DNA of 64,000 nucleotides, taken from positions 248,001-312,000 of the forward strand of contig NZ_AEUE01000003.1 of assembly GCF_000186705.1 (NCBI RefSeq), given 5' to 3'. The position numbers were made by a program, and so were the translations under genes. Source of the stretch: Citromicrobium sp. JLT1363. Its GTDB lineage: Bacteria; Pseudomonadota; Alphaproteobacteria; Sphingomonadales; Sphingomonadaceae. Below are positions 61,369 to 64,000 of this stretch, in pieces. Position 1 is the stretch's first letter. Each line of letters opens with the position of its first letter. The notes under the pieces were generated by a model. It saw only the letters and a program-made list of their open reading frames with translations. It searched no databases and was not told where the DNA came from.

Positions 61369-62292
61369 ATGGAAATCGGGCAGTTCTGGGATGGAGAGAG
61401 GCTGTCGATTCCAGAGCGACTGGGCGCTGCTTATGCGGCCGTCTTGGACAAACATGGGTTCTTGAACGATGCGAAGGGCCCCCGACCTGATGAAGCGCCG
61501 GTAGGCGGGGTTACGCAGGAGCAAACTGATAAGCATTTCACCCATGCTTTTGACGGTTCGGTGGCGAGGGTCGAACTCATTTTAGTAAATCCCAGAGGTG
61601 AAACCTCAGTTTCCTCAACGTTGCTGTATCAATTTTTGGCGGGCGGTTCCTTATGCTTGGTTGACGTGCCTTCGGGAGCAGGGGCGGGTGCCCTAACACT
61701 TCTGGCCTCTATCGCGGAGTTGCGAGCGTCAGAGGTGTTGCCGAGGCAGCCTTTGGAGGTGCGGCTCCTTTGGGGCGAGATATCTCAACCCGCTTTGAAT
61801 TACGGATTGGAGTTGTTGAACAAAATCAATCCCGTCCTTGAGGAGCAGGCTATCTTTGTATCTGTGGATTCGTTTCGGTGGGACGTGCTAGATGACGTTA
61901 GTAACGTTGAGCTGGTGCAAAAGATCGCGCAGGCTAAATTGAAATTCCCTCAGGTGCTGCTTCTCGTTTGTAATTTTAGTGGGTTTCTTGAGAGGCAGGG
62001 TAAGTGGAAGGCGGCGAATGAAGGGCTTGGCCTCTTGGTTCGCTTTTGTTCAGGTGATATGAACGCAGGTGTGTGGATCGAGCCAGATCAGAAGGCGGTT
62101 TCGAAAGGTCTATTCGGCAAATTATCAAAACTATTCAGAGAGCTTTTGGAGTTTGCACGGCTCGTAGATGGAGACGAAGAGGGCGCGGCCTCGTCGGCGC
62201 GCTTCGCATGTCCTCTCGGTACAGGCCGGACTCATCGGGTAAATGCCCGAGCCCTGCCTTTTGAGCTTGCAATTAAGCGTGAAAAAGAATGA
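61369..62292 (+). CDS. reverse-transcriptase-associated protein with glycine-rich binding motif
   Basis: A 307-residue protein of the AT-rich island. Residues 97-118 (LVDVPSGAGAGALTLLASIAEL) resemble motif I of Rossmann-type SAM-dependent methyltransferases (acidic residue, GxGxG, helix), with a following strand ending in Glu137 (LLWGEIS) and later VLLLVCNFSGF. A nucleotide-binding P loop is less likely because no GK(S/T) is present. Function is unknown. Its stop overlaps the reverse transcriptase ATG by four bases, so the two are coupled. Codon use is clearly AT-richer than that of the upstream genes. Confidence 0.65.
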   Translation: MEIGQFWDGERLSIPERLGAAYAAVLDKHGFLNDAKGPRPDEAPVGGVTQEQTDKHFTHAFDGSVARVELILVNPRGETSVSSTLLYQFLAGGSLCLVDVPSGAGAGALTLLASIAELRASEVLPRQPLEVRLLWGEISQPALNYGLELLNKINPVLEEQAIFVSVDSFRWDVLDDVSNVELVQKIAQAKLKFPQVLLLVCNFSGFLERQGKWKAANEGLGLLVRFCSGDMNAGVWIEPDQKAVSKGLFGKLSKLFRELLEFARLVDGDEEGAASSARFACPLGTGRTHRVNARALPFELAIKREKE

Positions 62293-63995
62293 AGGCGCGC
62301 CGCTCGTTATCTAACCGAGCGATACGACAATACAGGGCAAGAGATGTATTTCCGTATCTCTTGCTGCGCTACTTTTTGGAGGGTGATTTCGCAAGATCGG
62401 ATGATTTTGCAATGAGGATTGCGCCACAGATATTTAGGTCGACAAATCATCCGAAGTATTTAGAAATACCATACTTCAAAGAGCGTGATTCTAAAGGTGA
62501 AGTGCAGTACCGGTCGATGCACATGCCGGCCCCGAGCGAAGTGTTGGTTGAGGCATCGATCATTGCCGAATGTTCGGAAAAGGCTGATATCCCGGATAGA
62601 AATGTGTGCTTTAGTTACTGGCCAACCGCGCCTGGTGATGAGACGGGCTTCTTTCAGCCGTACATGAAGGGTCTTAAGGCCCGGCAAGAAGCGGTCGCAG
62701 AAGCCATCAGATCGAAGCCATCGTCTACGGTGAGATATCTGGATATCAAGAAATTTTATCCATCGATAACGTGTATGCGCGCCGAGCAAGTTTGGCAGGA
62801 ATTTTGTTCAGGACATGGCATCTCGTCGACCTCACTTTTGGCTGGTCTTCATTTAATTAAGATGCATGAGAGGGTCGGCGACGGACGCATGCTGACTGGT
62901 CCGATGTTCAGTCATCTCATGGGAAATTTGATTCTTAAAGATTTGGATCGGAAATGTTCCAAGCGCGAATCAAGGATATTTCGTTACGTGGACGATTTTA
63001 TTCTCGTTGGCGGCGCCGAGGTCGATCAAGACATCGATTGGCTTAGGGATGAATTGAGGGAATGTGGTTTCGAGGCACATGACGACAATTCGGATAAGAG
63101 CTTGACCGTTGAAGGGGCGGATTGGCTCGAGTCAGCGCGCGACTTCGAGAGCGGAGAGCTGTCGCGAGGCTGGATGACGCTAATAGGGGACATTAAGAAA
63201 TTCCTCCTTCTCAAGCCGAACGATGGTGATGAACTTATAGCTCTCCTTCGGGAAAATGGATTTCGACTTCCGATCCGGGCGTACCAAACCGCAGTTAACG
63301 AGGCGTCCACGTTCGAACGTGTTAGGCAGCTCAAGCTTTGGGGTTGGTTTCTCGCAAAGAGTAGGGGGCTCTCAGCTGCGAAAATCCTCACGAATGCGGT
63401 TTCATTGAGAGATAAAATCGAGGGGCAGGCGCGAGAGCTTCTCCTTGGCGAGCCGCCCAGTTCGGATTTTCAGAGAAAACGAATGGCGACAAAGCTGCGT
63501 TACAGACTTGGGCGGAGTCTTTATCTTAGCGGCACCGACTTCTTTGAGAGTAATTTGGTCCTTGCCACTGACTGGCCGGAGCTCGAGGTTCATTTTTCGT
63601 TGATGAAGGCGATGGTCACCGGCAATGCTGATCACGTGGTTGTAATGGGCGCCAATGTCGCTCAGGCGGCCGCGCAGCTCTTCGCAGCTTCGGACTCTGC
63701 CGCGGTATTTGAGAGCCGTATCGAATCGCCAGCTCAGCGGGTTGGGCTCTCAATCTTTATAGCGAATGGTGTTCCGGTTCGGGTAAGCGATGCTATCGAC
63801 AGCCCGCTTCTTCAGTTTGCAACCGGGCCGGTGACCTCTGGCCATTTTGACCGGTTAACGGGCTTTCTAAAGGATGCGGCTTGCTTGCATGGAATTGGTC
63901 CAGCGAAGCATAGTGGGATTATGAGGCGAGCATTCGACATTGCGGAAGAGGTTCATTTTGATGCCATTTCCCTCGATTATGGTTATTCGTTCTGA
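62289..63995 (+). CDS. reverse transcriptase of a defence-type (non-intron, non-retron) group
   Basis: A 568-residue protein. RT motifs: A, YLDIKKFYPSI with Asp152; B-like, GPMFSHLMGNL (204-214); C, FRYVDDFILVG with Asp235 and Asp236; then a KSLTVEG segment in the place of motif D/E. The 260-residue C-terminal half is helical without intron maturase (X/En) signatures. This layout matches the Unknown Group/Abi-type RTs that include DRT antiphage systems, but the specific group cannot be assigned here. The gene is coupled to the upstream gene. The stop is 5 bases from the window edge. Confidence 0.85.
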   Translation: MKARRSLSNRAIRQYRARDVFPYLLLRYFLEGDFARSDDFAMRIAPQIFRSTNHPKYLEIPYFKERDSKGEVQYRSMHMPAPSEVLVEASIIAECSEKADIPDRNVCFSYWPTAPGDETGFFQPYMKGLKARQEAVAEAIRSKPSSTVRYLDIKKFYPSITCMRAEQVWQEFCSGHGISSTSLLAGLHLIKMHERVGDGRMLTGPMFSHLMGNLILKDLDRKCSKRESRIFRYVDDFILVGGAEVDQDIDWLRDELRECGFEAHDDNSDKSLTVEGADWLESARDFESGELSRGWMTLIGDIKKFLLLKPNDGDELIALLRENGFRLPIRAYQTAVNEASTFERVRQLKLWGWFLAKSRGLSAAKILTNAVSLRDKIEGQARELLLGEPPSSDFQRKRMATKLRYRLGRSLYLSGTDFFESNLVLATDWPELEVHFSLMKAMVTGNADHVVVMGANVAQAAAQLFAASDSAAVFESRIESPAQRVGLSIFIANGVPVRVSDAIDSPLLQFATGPVTSGHFDRLTGFLKDAACLHGIGPAKHSGIMRRAFDIAEEVHFDAISLDYGYSF

Positions 63996-64000
63996 ACTTG

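Noticed and set aside
62289-63995. Group II intron maturase, retron RT or diversity-generating retroelement RT
   Set aside because: No maturase X or endonuclease domain and no intron RNA motifs were seen. The protein is much longer than retron RTs and no msr/msd could be placed, and no template/variable repeat pair was visible within the window.

Overview
The window is about 64 kb of GC-rich DNA with dense, tightly packed genes. Gene content points to an alphaproteobacterium of the order Sphingomonadales, most likely the Erythrobacteraceae/Sphingomonadaceae: TonB receptors next to acyl-CoA catabolism genes, FlbT, a DUF6468-type gene between fliM and a MotE-like gene, HWE-type histidine kinases, and short GC-rich inverted repeats between genes. 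This assignment comes from gene content only. No rRNA is present.

Layout. (1) 1-9630: a catabolic cluster with the C-terminal part of a TonB-dependent receptor, two SDRs, a SnoaL-like protein, two acyl-CoA synthetases and two thiolases. Four-base start/stop overlaps link the genes in each direction. (2) 9850-33675: a large flagellar cluster with a sigma-70 family factor, a lytic transglycosylase-like protein, fliJ, fliI, flbT, flgE, flgK, flgL, a TPR protein, fliL, fliM, DUF6468, a motE-like gene with an in-frame stop, flgF, flgG, flgA, flgH, flagellin, flgD, fliK, and a histidine kinase/response regulator pair. (3) 33959-61023: housekeeping and accessory genes: tRNA-Gln, argE, a YghU-type GST, topoisomerase IB, an HWE kinase, nadE, an EamA exporter, two tandem diguanylate cyclases, ilvE, tlyA, tspO, ubiK, recO, a GT2-GtrA fusion, a PMT-type glycosyltransferase, a TetR/membrane-protein pair with palindromic operators, metZ, a glutamate dehydrogenase family gene, apaG, a LysR regulator and a double-PilZ protein. 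(4) About 61190-64000: a region of clearly lower GC and different codon use with a two-gene cassette: a 307-aa protein of unknown function with a nucleotide/SAM-binding-like glycine motif, and a 568-aa reverse transcriptase of the non-intron, non-retron type. It runs to the window edge.

The most notable items are the reverse transcriptase cassette, a candidate antiphage or other RT-based system with a structured leader; an apparent fusion of the first ~30 residues of a response-regulator receiver domain to FliK directly after a histidine kinase; an amber stop splitting the motE-like gene; and a CTATAAT motif repeated at four flagellar intergenic sites. Several c-di-GMP genes (two diguanylate cyclases and a double PilZ protein) share the window with the flagellar genes, which suggests second-messenger control of motility.
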